Shown piece by piece: positions 43,802 to 52,655 of a stretch of DNA of 64,000 nt. Within the stretch, counting starts at the first letter, position 1; each line of letters starts with the position of its first letter. The position numbers and the translations under genes are program-made. Source of the DNA: an uncultured Lachnospiraceae bacterium (GTDB lineage: Bacteria > Bacillota > Clostridia > Lachnospirales > Lachnospiraceae); NCBI GenBank assembly GCA_949949005.1, contig CATLHM010000015.1:1-64000 (forward strand), given 5' to 3'. The notes beneath the pieces were generated by a model that had not been told where the DNA came from, did not search any database, and saw nothing but the letters and a program-made list of their open reading frames with translations.

Positions 43802-45545
43802 CCTGCTCCACCTCCCTTTTCGGTATCCGTATCCGCACTCTTGTCCCACTGCCCGGGGCACTGTCTATCTCAAACACACTGTCCTCAAAGAGAAGCCTTA
43901 ATCTCTCCCTGATATTGGCAAGGCCGATTCCGTTTCCCTTTGACTTTATGGTTCCGTTCCTGGCCGCCTGCAGCGTCTCTTCATCCATCCCCGGACCGGT
44001 ATCGGATACCTCATAACAAATGAAATCCTCTCTCTCCCGGACGGCCACACGCACCGTACATTTTTCCAGAGATTCCTCAATCCCATAGTAAATTGCATTT
44101 TCCACCAACGGCTGCAGGATCATCCTCGGCGTCTGATACTGCTCCAGATCCCCTGATTTCTCCACCACAAAGTCTGCCCTGCTTTTGTAGCGGTAAGTCT
44201 GGATCGCCATATAGCCTTCCACGGACTTCACTTCCTCCGCCACGCTGGCAAAAGGATCAGCAGCAAAGGAGGAACGCAGAAGGTTCCCGAATTCCACAAT
44301 CAGCCTGCTAACTTCCTCATTTTTCTTCCACTTTACCATCCAGTTGATGGTATTTAAGGTATTGTAGATAAAATGGGGATTAATCTGAGCACGAAGCATT
44401 CGGTAGCTGGTATCCTTAAGCAGAAGCTGCTTTTCATAGTTTTCCCGTATCAGCTCATTGATCCGCCCCAGCATCGTGTCAAATTCCCGCTGCAGCAGCC
44501 CGGTCTCATCCCCCCGCTTTTCCAACGTCAGATATTGCCTGGCTCCCTCAAAATCCCCGGTCTCCACAACCTTCATGGATCTGGTCAGCTCATGCAAAGG
44601 CCTGGTGATGGTTTGGGTGAACCTTTTCATGCCAAAAGCAAACACCAGTGCAAGGAGCACAATAACTGCCATCAGCATCATTCTTGCCGACTGAGTCTGC
44701 CCGTAGATTTCCGTGTAGGGAAACACATTGGCATACATCCAGCCTGTTTTGCGGGAATAGAGATAACACATAAAATACCGCTGCCGCCCTGCCTGAATAA
44801 CCTCATACCCCTTGCCTTCCCGGTACCGGGGCAGGGGAAATCCTTCTGTCTCCTCATCCTGATAGATCATCCGGCGCTCATTATAGACATAAAGGCTGGC
44901 ATGTTCCGCCTCCAGGCTGCCTACGTTTTTTCTGATCAGCCCTTCCACATCGCAGCTCAGGATCAGGGTTCCAAAATAGGTAAGCCGCGCATTCTCCTTC
45001 TCCAGAATATTTCTCCCCGCGGTAAAAAGGGGCCAGTCCCCATCCGGATCCCGCATCACGCATCCGCCCCTGGCTTTCAGAAGAGGATCCCTGAATTCTT
45101 CCCTGACCTGCCCTGGCAGACTCTCCGCTCTGACTCCCATCGTTATATCCGCCATGTTTCCGTCATAAAAGGCAGCGCTTCTGACATTGTGGTTGGTATT
45201 GATTTTGGAGGTGATCAGGCGGCGCAGGTTCAAAAGCCCCAGCGCGTAAGAAGCTTCTGACTCTTTCCCGGACTCCAACGCCGCAAGCTGTTTCTGGACA
45301 TCATCATCCATGGCAATATCCGCGCTGAGCGACTCAATTTCATCCAGGGCACGGTTCACCTCCTGGGTAAAGTAGTCCAGCTCCTGCAGAGATTTCTCAT
45401 AGAGCTTTTCATCATAAACCCTAAGACAAAGCTGTAGAAATGCCTGGGAAACCACGCAGAAGATTACCAGAAATATGAGAAACACCAGCATCACCTTTCC
45501 CGCCAGCGCCATATCATAATATCTCTGCTTTAGCTTTTCCCACAT
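43779..45545 (-). CDS. YesM-type sensor histidine kinase
   Basis: 588 residues. Membrane helices near residues 18-38 and 287-306 enclose an extracellular Cache-like sensor domain. A HAMP region, the His_kinase motif LRAQINPHFIYNTLNTINWM (phospho-acceptor His about 391) and an ATPase domain (DTGPGMDEETL, GNGIGLANIRERL) follow. ATG 45545 is preferred to 45554 because AGGAG then has 8-base spacing. It is the first gene of the operon kinase-regulator-SBP-GH115-SGNH. TTGACA lies about 140 bases upstream, but I could not find a convincing matching -10. Confidence 0.93.
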   Translation of the reverse strand: MWEKLKQRYYDMALAGKVMLVFLIFLVIFCVVSQAFLQLCLRVYDEKLYEKSLQELDYFTQEVNRALDEIESLSADIAMDDDVQKQLAALESGKESEASYALGLLNLRRLITSKINTNHNVRSAAFYDGNMADITMGVRAESLPGQVREEFRDPLLKARGGCVMRDPDGDWPLFTAGRNILEKENARLTYFGTLILSCDVEGLIRKNVGSLEAEHASLYVYNERRMIYQDEETEGFPLPRYREGKGYEVIQAGRQRYFMCYLYSRKTGWMYANVFPYTEIYGQTQSARMMLMAVIVLLALVFAFGMKRFTQTITRPLHELTRSMKVVETGDFEGARQYLTLEKRGDETGLLQREFDTMLGRINELIRENYEKQLLLKDTSYRMLRAQINPHFIYNTLNTINWMVKWKKNEEVSRLIVEFGNLLRSSFAADPFASVAEEVKSVEGYMAIQTYRYKSRADFVVEKSGDLEQYQTPRMILQPLVENAIYYGIEESLEKCTVRVAVREREDFICYEVSDTGPGMDEETLQAARNGTIKSKGNGIGLANIRERLRLLFEDSVFEIDSAPGSGTRVRIRIPKREVEQDVEAPDR

Positions 45546-45681
45546 GACATCCACTCCTTTATCACCGGTTCATCAAAAACTCCTGTCCGCTTTGTCGCCA
45601 CTTCTTCGGAAAGTATATCATATCTGCCTTTTCTGCGCCATAGAGCGAAAAATGAGCGCCCCAAAAATTCCCTTGTCAAGT

Positions 45682-45717
45682 CCCAAAAGGCTGCCGTAAA
45701 CAGGGCAGCCTTTTGGG
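45682..45717 (-). terminator. Terminator between SBP and YesM genes
   Basis: CCCAAAAGGCTGCC/GGCAGCCTTTTGGG, a 14-base perfect stem with an 8-base loop, lies 70 bases after the SBP stop. The TTTT run is inside the outer stem on both strands, so it can act in either direction. Confidence 0.75.
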
Positions 45718-45786
45718 TTTTCACGCAGCCAAAACTTTTGCGTGGGAAACATCATAAGAAAATGCTTGTGACGTCTCCTATAAAAT

Positions 45787-47481
45787 TTACTCCATCTCCA
45801 TAGAATCGATCGCGGTCTGGTATACGCTCACATAATCCGCCACATTCATTCCGTCGAACAGGGACACGAACGCATTCCAGCTCTCATCCGTCACACCATC
45901 GGTAATAAATGTCGCCATGTTTTCCTTCACGGCATTGTCAATATCCGTCTCCACCAGCGCGTTTGCCTGGAGCTGCTCGGAGGTAAGAGGCGCCATGTCG
46001 ATGTAATCGTTGGAATAGGTCTGCAGAATCCCCGCATCGTCATAGATCTGGCAGTACTGGGTCTTTTCCACTCTCTGCTCCGGCCATTCAAAAACAGAGT
46101 CAATATATTTACCGGGGCCAAAGAACGGAGCATTGCAGTCCAGGAAGTTCTTAATATCAATATCGCCCATCATCAGGGTTCTCACCTTGCCCTCGTCATT
46201 GTACTCCCAGCCGGTTCCGTCGGTAGCATCCTTCTCTCCATAGTACAGGGAATACATGGTTTCTGTCTCCATCATGGCGTCAATCAGACGCAGAGTCTGA
46301 GGCACATACTGGTTGGTGGCAGTGAGAAATACGCCGGGTTTTGCCTTTTCAATGGAACGGTACATACAAACCCCTTCATCCTGGGGCGTGTAAAGAGTAC
46401 AGGTCTTAGCCACACCATCGTCATAACCCATGGCCTTAAGTCTCCATACGGTGAAAAATCCGGAAAGATCTTCTTTCAGCTTGGTGTCTGCTGTGTTGGA
46501 ATCCTGGGAAATCACCTCCGGATCCAAAAGTTCTTCTTCATAGCAGGTGTGGAGCCATTCCATACAATTGCGGAAGCCTTCCTGTACCGGTGTAAACTGA
46601 ACCTTCTTATCATTGTCAAGATGGATCCATTTGCCGGGTGAAGCGGGAACCCCAAACATGGGAAGCATGTAACGTACACTGGTATATCCGTCATTGAGAG
46701 TCATTTCCAGGGGTACCTCGTCGGAAGCATCTCCGTTTCCGTTGGCATCCTGAGCCTTGAACTGGCGCAGTACCTCGGTAAGCTCCTCCACATTCTTCGG
46801 CGTCTCAAGGCTTAAATTGTCCAGCCATGCCTGATTGATAAAGAAATGTGCGGGCGTATTGATGTACTGTCCAACCATATACCCGATAGAGTACTTATTG
46901 CCGTCGGAAGCTGCCAGAGCCGCACAGGGGTCTGAGTCCTCCGCTTCTCTCCGCTCCGTATAGTTAGGCATATATTTGCTGGTTAGATCATCATTTAAGG
47001 GAATCAGAAGCTGCTGGGATTCCCCGTATTCCTCCTGGTCTACCTCGGTGTTGGGGGTGATGATCACATCCGGATATTCTCCTGAGGCAAACATCAGATT
47101 CAGCTTGGTAGGCCAGTCAGCGCCCTTCACCACTTCCCACTCCAGCTTGATACCGGTCTCTTCCTCCAGACGCTGGATGGCAGGCATCTCGGAAGGGTCG
47201 GTCAGCGAATCCACATCACGGATCCCCTGCATGACCTTTAATGTAATCGGCTCGTTTACGATAGGGAATCCTGTCTCGTTGAAATTCTCTACCGCTCCCC
47301 CGCTCTCCCCTGCGTCGGTCTGGGCCTGCCCGCCTTCGGTCTGCGCTCCGGCCTCACCGGCGGAACTATCCTGCGCTGCTCCGGGATCCGTCGCACCGCC
47401 GCCGCTTCCATTTCCGCATCCGGCCAGGGTCGAGGCGGCCAGCATAGCGGCTAACATCATTGCTACAACTTTCTTTTTCAT
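45787..47481 (-). CDS. ABC transporter sugar-binding lipoprotein (LplA type)
   Basis: 564 residues. The signal peptide ends in LAGC and is followed by a low-complexity Gly/Ala/Gln/Thr linker (about 22-65). The body (LEWEVVKGADWPTKLNLMFA, VIITPNTEVDQEEYG) is of the LplA/YtcQ type that binds oligosaccharides for LplB/LplC importers. AGGAGG lies 6 bases before the ATG. It is the last gene of the LplB-LplC-SBP operon and is followed by a terminator. Xylo-oligosaccharides are the likely ligand, given the GH115 operon downstream (inference). Confidence 0.92.
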   Translation of the reverse strand: MKKKVVAMMLAAMLAASTLAGCGNGSGGGATDPGAAQDSSAGEAGAQTEGGQAQTDAGESGGAVENFNETGFPIVNEPITLKVMQGIRDVDSLTDPSEMPAIQRLEEETGIKLEWEVVKGADWPTKLNLMFASGEYPDVIITPNTEVDQEEYGESQQLLIPLNDDLTSKYMPNYTERREAEDSDPCAALAASDGNKYSIGYMVGQYINTPAHFFINQAWLDNLSLETPKNVEELTEVLRQFKAQDANGNGDASDEVPLEMTLNDGYTSVRYMLPMFGVPASPGKWIHLDNDKKVQFTPVQEGFRNCMEWLHTCYEEELLDPEVISQDSNTADTKLKEDLSGFFTVWRLKAMGYDDGVAKTCTLYTPQDEGVCMYRSIEKAKPGVFLTATNQYVPQTLRLIDAMMETETMYSLYYGEKDATDGTGWEYNDEGKVRTLMMGDIDIKNFLDCNAPFFGPGKYIDSVFEWPEQRVEKTQYCQIYDDAGILQTYSNDYIDMAPLTSEQLQANALVETDIDNAVKENMATFITDGVTDESWNAFVSLFDGMNVADYVSVYQTAIDSMEME

Positions 47482-47548
47482 GTGCTTCCTCCTATTTAAA
47501 TTCTTTTTATGTATTGACAGCCAAACCGTTCCCTCGGTTTTGCTGTTG

Positions 47549-48490
47549 CTACCCTTTCAGGGAACCGATCATAACGCCCTTCTCAAAGTACTTCTGCATG
47601 AATGCGTACAAAACAACCACCGGCCCTGTAGCCACAACGATGATACAGTACTTCGCCACCTGGGCAACCTTTATGGCCTCCGACATGGACGACATATCAT
47701 CCGCCATGGTCATCATATAATCTCCTGACTTGTCCACCTGCAGGGTGGCCAGGATCTCCCGAAGGACGGTCTGCAGAGGGAAAAGATCCCGGTCCCGCAG
47801 ATAAACCAGGCCCGTAAAGTAATCATTCCACTTGGCAACCCCATAATATACCGCCAGCACCGCAATGATAGTCTTGCTAAGGGGCAGCACCACCCGGCCG
47901 AAATAATCAAAATGGGTGGCTCCGTCAATCATGGACGCCTCGTAGAGTTCGTGAGGGATACTGGTCTGGATAAAGGTTCTGGCCACCATCAGGTTCCAGA
48001 CGCTCACGCTTCCCATCAGTATGATCACCAGGGGAGAATTGTAAAGCCCCAGATCCCGCATGGTCAGGAAGGTCGGGATCAGGCCGCCTCCGAAAAACAT
48101 GGTGAAAACAAAAAACATATTGAATATTGCTTTTCCCTTAAATTTAGGCCGTGAGAGCACATAAGCCCCCAGCAGCGTAACCATAATGCTCAGCGCAACG
48201 CTGGAAAACGTGTAAATCAGGGAATTACCATAGGAACGGATCAGCTCCCTGTATTTAAAAACCGCCTCATAGCCACGCATAGATATGTCTACCGGATGCC
48301 ATACCACCTCGCCCCGAATGATGGCATCGGGATCGGAAATGGATGCGATCACCACCAGGTAGAGGGGATAAAGGATTGCAAACATAATAATCACCCAGAA
48401 AATAGTGTTTACGATCCTGAAAATCTGATTGCTTCTGCTGAGCTTTCTTTTGCCGGTCGCCAAGGCCGGCGCCGTAGCAGTCTTCGCCAT
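47549..48490 (-). CDS. lplC: Carbohydrate ABC transporter permease (LplC type)
   Basis: 313 residues with six membrane helices, the EAA loop (YEASMIDGATHFDYFGRVVL) and the KYFEKGVMIGSLKG tail typical of LplC/YtcP. GGAGG precedes the ATG by 7 bases. It lies 23 bases after the LplB stop and 67 bases before the SBP gene. It pairs with LplB for oligosaccharide import, powered by an ATPase encoded elsewhere. Confidence 0.93.
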   Translation of the reverse strand: MAKTATAPALATGKRKLSRSNQIFRIVNTIFWVIIMFAILYPLYLVVIASISDPDAIIRGEVVWHPVDISMRGYEAVFKYRELIRSYGNSLIYTFSSVALSIMVTLLGAYVLSRPKFKGKAIFNMFFVFTMFFGGGLIPTFLTMRDLGLYNSPLVIILMGSVSVWNLMVARTFIQTSIPHELYEASMIDGATHFDYFGRVVLPLSKTIIAVLAVYYGVAKWNDYFTGLVYLRDRDLFPLQTVLREILATLQVDKSGDYMMTMADDMSSMSEAIKVAQVAKYCIIVVATGPVVVLYAFMQKYFEKGVMIGSLKG

Positions 48491-48513
48491 AATGCTTCCT
48501 CCTTCTCCCCTTC

Positions 48514-49467
48514 CTAAAATAGCCCTACTTCCGTGGTCTTACGGGAAATCTTGTTGACAGTAATAATCAGTATAAAGTTAATGATGTTGATAAACAGCCC
48601 GATAGCCGCCGTGTAGGAAAACTGTCCGCTTCCAAGACCCACGTTGTAAACATACACGCCGATAATATCCGATGTGGGAATATTGCCCGCCGTCTGCATC
48701 ACCAGCGCCTTTTCCGTGTTGCTCCCCAGCAGCTTTCCGCAGTCCAGTACCAGCACCATCATGATGGTTGGAAGAAGGCTGGGGAAGTCGATGTACCGGA
48801 TCTTCTGCCAGATGCTTGCCCCGTCGATCTCCGCCGCCTCATAAAGGGACTGATCCACTCCGGCCAGAGCCGCGATAAAGAGGATGGTGCTGTAGCCCGC
48901 CCCCTGCCAGATACTGGAAATAATATAGATGGGCCGGAACGCCGATGCGCTGGACATATAATCCACTGCCTTTAACCCCATCCATCCCCGAACCGTATTG
49001 AAGATGCCGCTGGTGGGAGATAGAAAGATGTAAAGCATACCTGCAAGCACTACCGTTGAAATAAAGTACGGCACATAAATGGTTGTCTGGATTCCCCTCT
49101 TGAGCTTGTCATTGCGTATCTGGTTGAGCATGATCGCCATGATGATCGGAATCGGGAAGCTGAAAATCAGATTCTCCACATTCAGGATCAGCGTATTCGC
49201 CAGGAGCCTGACAAAATAGTAAGCATTGAAAAATGTGGTGAAATGCTTGAAGCCTACCCACGGGCTTCCGTTAATCCCCAGCACCGCCTTGTAATCCTTA
49301 AAGGCGATCTGGATTCCATACATAGGCAGATAGTTGAAGATCAGAAAATAGATCACTGCCGGCAGTATCATCACATAGAGCTGCCAGTTATTTTTCATAT
49401 AACTGCCGAAGCTCTGCTTGTTTGAGCCCTTGCCCTTTTCCTTTAAGGGCTTCTTTGCGTCCTTCAT
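48514..49467 (-). CDS. lplB: Carbohydrate ABC transporter permease (LplB type)
   Basis: 317 residues with six helices, the MYGIQIAFKDYKAVLGINGS loop and EAA motif YEAAEIDGASIWQKIRYIDF. It ends with SRKTTEVGLF. It is first in its operon. The upstream region carries two perfect copies of a 14-base sequence (49524-49537 and 49572-49585), candidate binding sites for the YesN regulator encoded downstream. The ribosome binding site (GGGGG about 12 bases from the ATG) is weaker than for its neighbours. Confidence 0.93.
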   Translation of the reverse strand: MKDAKKPLKEKGKGSNKQSFGSYMKNNWQLYVMILPAVIYFLIFNYLPMYGIQIAFKDYKAVLGINGSPWVGFKHFTTFFNAYYFVRLLANTLILNVENLIFSFPIPIIMAIMLNQIRNDKLKRGIQTTIYVPYFISTVVLAGMLYIFLSPTSGIFNTVRGWMGLKAVDYMSSASAFRPIYIISSIWQGAGYSTILFIAALAGVDQSLYEAAEIDGASIWQKIRYIDFPSLLPTIMMVLVLDCGKLLGSNTEKALVMQTAGNIPTSDIIGVYVYNVGLGSGQFSYTAAIGLFINIINFILIITVNKISRKTTEVGLF

Positions 49468-49523
49468 AAATTTACCTTACCCCCTTCTCATTTTATCGTT
49501 GAATTGTATCCTATGTACTATTA

Positions 49524-49585
49524 TAAAAAACCGACTTTTCTCCGCCATGGAATTATCCGTGGAGCGACCTGTAAAAAACCGACTT
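49524..49585. promoter_or_regulatory. Paired 14-base direct repeats upstream of LplB
   Basis: TAAAAAACCGACTT occurs at 49524-49537 and again at 49572-49585, 48 bases apart start to start. On the minus strand the first copy runs into a TATAAT. Such spaced direct repeats upstream of a promoter suit an AraC-type response regulator. Confidence 0.6.
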
Positions 49586-49667
49586 AAGCCCTCGGTAAAT
49601 TACATCCGAGAGCTTCGAAGTTTTTGGCAACACCATGCGCACTCCCATAAGGCCTGCCCATAGCAGC

Positions 49668-49692
49668 GGATGCCAGGCTTCGCCTGGCATCC
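49668..49692. other. Strong hairpin
   Basis: GGATGCCAGG/CCTGGCATCC with loop CTTCG. No T tract follows on either strand; it lies between the PD-(D/E)XK terminator and the LplB leader. Confidence 0.6.
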
Positions 49693-49700
49693 TTATATCT

Positions 49701-49735
49701 AAAAAACGTCCGAACAGACACTCTCCATTCGGACG
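49701..49735 (-). terminator. Terminator of PD-(D/E)XK gene A
   Basis: CGTCCGAA/TTCGGACG with a 13-base loop, followed on the minus strand by TTTTTT, lies 20 bases after the stop of the gene at 49755. Confidence 0.85.
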
Positions 49736-49754
49736 CATAAGAAACGATATTTTG

Positions 49755-50657
49755 TCAGATTTCGGCCTTTACCTTAGCAGCCGCCAAATTGTTTCTCCAT
49801 AGCTTTTCATAGATTCGCTCAAAGTCATAGTCAGGCGCTGAATCTTCTGCTGCACGGCAAATCTCTGCCACAGTCTCCTCATTTTCCTCCAGTTCCGCTG
49901 CAATGGCTTCTGCCGCTTTGCCCTTGGCACGTTTTTTACAGACCTGTTTGATTAGATGTACTGTCTCTCCCTCTTCCCTGGCATATGCCAGTTCTTCCCA
50001 CTTCTGCATATACTTCACTCCCATCTTTTCAGACTTCTTAACCTTCTTTACATTCTCATGGATCAGCTTAAGCCTCTTACTCTCTGAGGATTTCGACACC
50101 GCATCCGTAGATGCCGTGACATATTTCATTAAATCCAGAAATTCCTGCGAAAATTCCTCACCATTCGTTCCTTCCGTGTTAATAAAAACTCTGATTGCGC
50201 CGTCGTTTATCCTAAGTTCCGGGCACTCCCGGCAGGTTCCTTCAAAAGTATAACGGTAAAGTCCCTTTCCGAAAATATCAAAAGGCGCTATCAATATAAA
50301 GCAGCTGTCGTTCAGCAGGTTAAAGTTGGTGGTTCCCGGTCCCAACAGGGAAACATCCAGCTGTGCCTGATATAAACGGCTGCGCTTCCTCAGATTTCCG
50401 GTATCCGTCTTCTGCATCTCCGTGTAGTAGACTTTTTTGCTCTGATCCATGCTCACCACATCCAGCCGCACCTGGCGAAGCTGGGGGGAGACGCGCAGTT
50501 CCTTCTCGGTCTCCGGGTCGGTGAGCAGGTGGATTTCATTTTCCAGGAGGATACTGATCAAAGCCTCGTAGGCTCCCATATCCTCCATGACCTCGTCAAA
50601 AAGGAACTTGTCCACCAGATTTAAATCTTCGAGTTTCGTAACCACATTGTTTGCCAT
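49755..50657 (-). CDS. PD-(D/E)XK nuclease family transposase-like protein, gene A
   Basis: 300 residues. Residues about 60-85 hold VRLDVVSMDQSKKVYYTEMQ, the D...ExQ active-site pattern of the PDDEXK_2/Rpn group. A helical C-terminus (AREEGETVHLIKQVCKKRAK, then GKAAEAIAAELEE) follows. GGAGG lies 7 bases before the ATG. It is a close paralogue of the gene at 52656 but a different subfamily from the Rpn copies at 32-36 kb. A conserved leader of about 260 bases with its own promoter precedes it. Confidence 0.88.
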   Translation of the reverse strand: MANNVVTKLEDLNLVDKFLFDEVMEDMGAYEALISILLENEIHLLTDPETEKELRVSPQLRQVRLDVVSMDQSKKVYYTEMQKTDTGNLRKRSRLYQAQLDVSLLGPGTTNFNLLNDSCFILIAPFDIFGKGLYRYTFEGTCRECPELRINDGAIRVFINTEGTNGEEFSQEFLDLMKYVTASTDAVSKSSESKRLKLIHENVKKVKKSEKMGVKYMQKWEELAYAREEGETVHLIKQVCKKRAKGKAAEAIAAELEENEETVAEICRAAEDSAPDYDFERIYEKLWRNNLAAAKVKAEI

Positions 50658-50920
50658 ACATTTTCCTCCTTTGCCGCAGGAAATTTCCCTCAGAATTTTT
50701 CTATGGGAAAATGCAGGGACAAACTGTCACCGTCTCTCTATAATGAACCTTGCCTGTCCATCTGCTTTCCTGCTGAATTTAAGTTGTTTGGATTTAAAAG
50801 CAGGATTTCAGAAATAGAGAACAGACTGTTCTTTCAGACGCGGCAGACGTGTGGTTACTGCCGGAAGAAATCTTTTGCTTTGCAAAGCATTGTACCATAG
50901 TATGGTTGGTATTTCAATCA
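50658..50920 (-). promoter_or_regulatory. Leader and promoter of PD-(D/E)XK gene A
   Basis: Similar along its length to 53583-53850. At the far end, minus-strand -35 TTGAAA (50912-50917), a 17-base spacer and -10 TACAAT (50889-50894) form a promoter. The 220-base untranslated leader contains no frame I believe in. Confidence 0.75.
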
Positions 50921-51010
50921 TTATTTTGTTATTCACCCGCTATTTTCCCAGTATTCCTATGAAGGAAAAAAGGATTGTCCAATGCAACATTTAAATTTCC
51001 CAAAATAAGC

Positions 51011-51039
51011 AGGACAGCAGAGTCATTTAGGTGTATACT
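51011..51039 (+). promoter_or_regulatory. Candidate promoter of the SASA esterase
   Basis: AGGACA (51011-51016), a 17-base spacer and TATACT (51034-51039) lie about 170 bases before the start of the esterase gene, which would give it a long leader. Confidence 0.5.
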
Positions 51040-51116
51040 GTTACCGTATTGAGGAAACATATCAAAAATAAATCCTCTATAGGAAAATTTCCGATCAAAC
51101 AGGGGGATAAAGAGTA

Positions 51117-51209
51117 AAAGATTTTCAATCTTTCACTCACAAGTTTGTATCTGCGCTGCATCCACAAACTTGTTTGAGGGCAAAAAGCAGCGCAGAAATG
51201 GGGAGGGCC
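51117..51209 (+). promoter_or_regulatory. Structured leader with two interlocked inverted repeats
   Basis: A hairpin AAAGATT/AATCTTT (51117-51133) is followed by A (ACAAGTTTGT, 51139-51148), B (CTGCGCTGC, 51151-51159), A' (ACAAACTTGT, 51164-51173) and B' (GCAGCGCAG, 51187-51195). Both pairs are perfect and their order is A-B-A'-B', so the two stems are either mutually exclusive or form a pseudoknot. B' ends 5 bases before the GGGGAGG ribosome binding site of the esterase gene, which suggests control of translation. Confidence 0.6.
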
Positions 51210-52016
51210 ATGTACAAAGAAACCATTGCGAAAAACCAGAACAAGACAATTGATTTGTTCCTGTTTATGGGACAGTCCAACATGGCCGGTCGCGGTATTG
51301 TGACAAAAGAGCACGGCGAAGGGGTTCCCGGCCTTATACAGGGCGCAGGATATGAGTACCGTGCCGTGTCCGCCCCCGACAGGCTCTGTCCCATATCCGA
51401 GCCCTTTGGCCGCATTGAGAACCGCAAGGGCGGCATTGATGACGGCAATATGAAAACAGGCTCCATGGTAACGGCCTTTGCCAATGCCTATTACCAAAAG
51501 ACAGGCATTCCCATTGTAGGCGTTTCGGCCTCCAAAGGCGGAAGCCGGATCGACCAGTGGCAGCCGGGGGGAGAGTTTTTGAATGACACCCTGTCGAGAA
51601 TGAAAGCCGCATCTGAATTCCTTGGTGCAAATCACTATTCGATCCGGCACCAGTTTATGCTTTGGTGCCAGGGGGAATCGGACGGCGACATCGCCAAACC
51701 CGGCGCACTGTACCGCAAAGAGTTTGAACGTATGCTCGATACCATGCTGATGGCAGGCATTGAAAAATGCTTTCTGGTCAGGATCGGCCACTACAACGGC
51801 TCCGGCAGGCAGGATTACAGCGAAATCATGAGGGTGCAGGATACCATCGCCCAGACGAATGAAACTGTGGTTATGGTTTCCAGAGCCTTTGCCGGGATGA
51901 AAGAACGCGGGTTAATGAAAGACGATTTTCATTATTTTCAGGAGGCTTATAATATCGTAGGGCGGGAGGCCGGGGAGAATACGGCGAATGATGTTCTTTC
52001 CCGGGTCCAGTCATAA
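51210..52016 (+). CDS. Sialate O-acetylesterase-like (SASA) carbohydrate esterase
   Basis: 268 residues from ATG 51210, with the SGNH-like motifs of the SASA family: FLFMGQSNMAGRG (nucleophile Ser), a GGSRIDQW segment and HQFMLWCQGESDGD. It should remove acetyl groups from sugars in the cytoplasm (no signal peptide). The start has GGGAGG 3-6 bases upstream; an in-frame TTG at 51174 lies inside the structured leader and is unlikely. It is followed 32 bases later by a P-loop kinase gene. An acetylxylan or acetyl-pectin oligosaccharide substrate is inference from the locus. Confidence 0.87.
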   Translation: MYKETIAKNQNKTIDLFLFMGQSNMAGRGIVTKEHGEGVPGLIQGAGYEYRAVSAPDRLCPISEPFGRIENRKGGIDDGNMKTGSMVTAFANAYYQKTGIPIVGVSASKGGSRIDQWQPGGEFLNDTLSRMKAASEFLGANHYSIRHQFMLWCQGESDGDIAKPGALYRKEFERMLDTMLMAGIEKCFLVRIGHYNGSGRQDYSEIMRVQDTIAQTNETVVMVSRAFAGMKERGLMKDDFHYFQEAYNIVGREAGENTANDVLSRVQS

Positions 52017-52048
52017 AAACCACACAGAAACGGAAGGAGCAGAAAACC

Positions 52049-52564
52049 ATGATTATTCTGATAGCAGGAGCATCCCATACCGGGAAAACCACGCTTGCAC
52101 AAAAGCTTCTCGAAAAATACAAATACCCCTACCTCTCCATCGATCACCTGAAAATGGGGCTCATCCGCAGCGGCTATACCGATCTTACACCGGAAAGCGA
52201 TGACAGCGCATTGACCGGTTACTTATGGCCCGTGGTGCGTGAGATAATTAAGACTGCCATTGAAAACAGCCAAAATCTTATTGCGGAGGGCTGTTACATC
52301 CCCTATGACTGGGCAAAGGATTTTGAACCGGAATACTTAGTCCATATCAAGTACTGCTGTCTGGTCATGAGCAGTCATTATATTAAAACGCATTTCTCGG
52401 ATATTCGGAAATACGCAAGCATTACCGAGGAGCGCGGTGAGGACGATGCATGCACTCCCGAATCCTTAATCAAAGATAACGAAGAAGTGTTAAGACAGTG
52501 CCAGGCCCATCATGTCAATTATATTTACATTGATAAGGAGTATCGGATTGATTTGGAAATCTGA
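52049..52564 (+). CDS. P-loop nucleotide kinase-like protein
   Basis: 171 residues starting with the Walker A motif IILIAGASHTGKTTLAQKLL, then YLSIDHLKMGLIRSG with the acidic residue typical of small-molecule kinases, and IAEGCYIPYDW. It resembles adenylate-kinase-like or zeta-toxin-like phosphotransferases, with no antitoxin gene nearby. AAGGAG lies 9 bases before the ATG. It probably shares a transcript with the SASA esterase. The substrate is unknown. Confidence 0.8.
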   Translation: MIILIAGASHTGKTTLAQKLLEKYKYPYLSIDHLKMGLIRSGYTDLTPESDDSALTGYLWPVVREIIKTAIENSQNLIAEGCYIPYDWAKDFEPEYLVHIKYCCLVMSSHYIKTHFSDIRKYASITEERGEDDACTPESLIKDNEEVLRQCQAHHVNYIYIDKEYRIDLEI

Positions 52565-52608
52565 TCCTATCTTCCTAAAGGCATAGGCCGACGAGCAAAC
52601 GGCAAGAA

Positions 52609-52637
52609 CGCCCGAACGGATGAATTCCGTTCGGGCG
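52609..52637. terminator. Bidirectional hairpin between convergent genes
   Basis: CGCCCGAACGGA/TCCGTTCGGGCG, a 12-base perfect stem with loop TGAAT, lies between the stops of the P-loop kinase (+) and PD-(D/E)XK gene B (-). Only short A/T runs flank it. Confidence 0.65.
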
Positions 52638-52655
52638 TAAAATTACGATGTTTTT

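Noticed and set aside
45663-45690. TTGACA near 45673-45679 as the YesM promoter
   Set aside because: No matching -10 at 16-18 bases; it overlaps the terminator edge, so it was not annotated.
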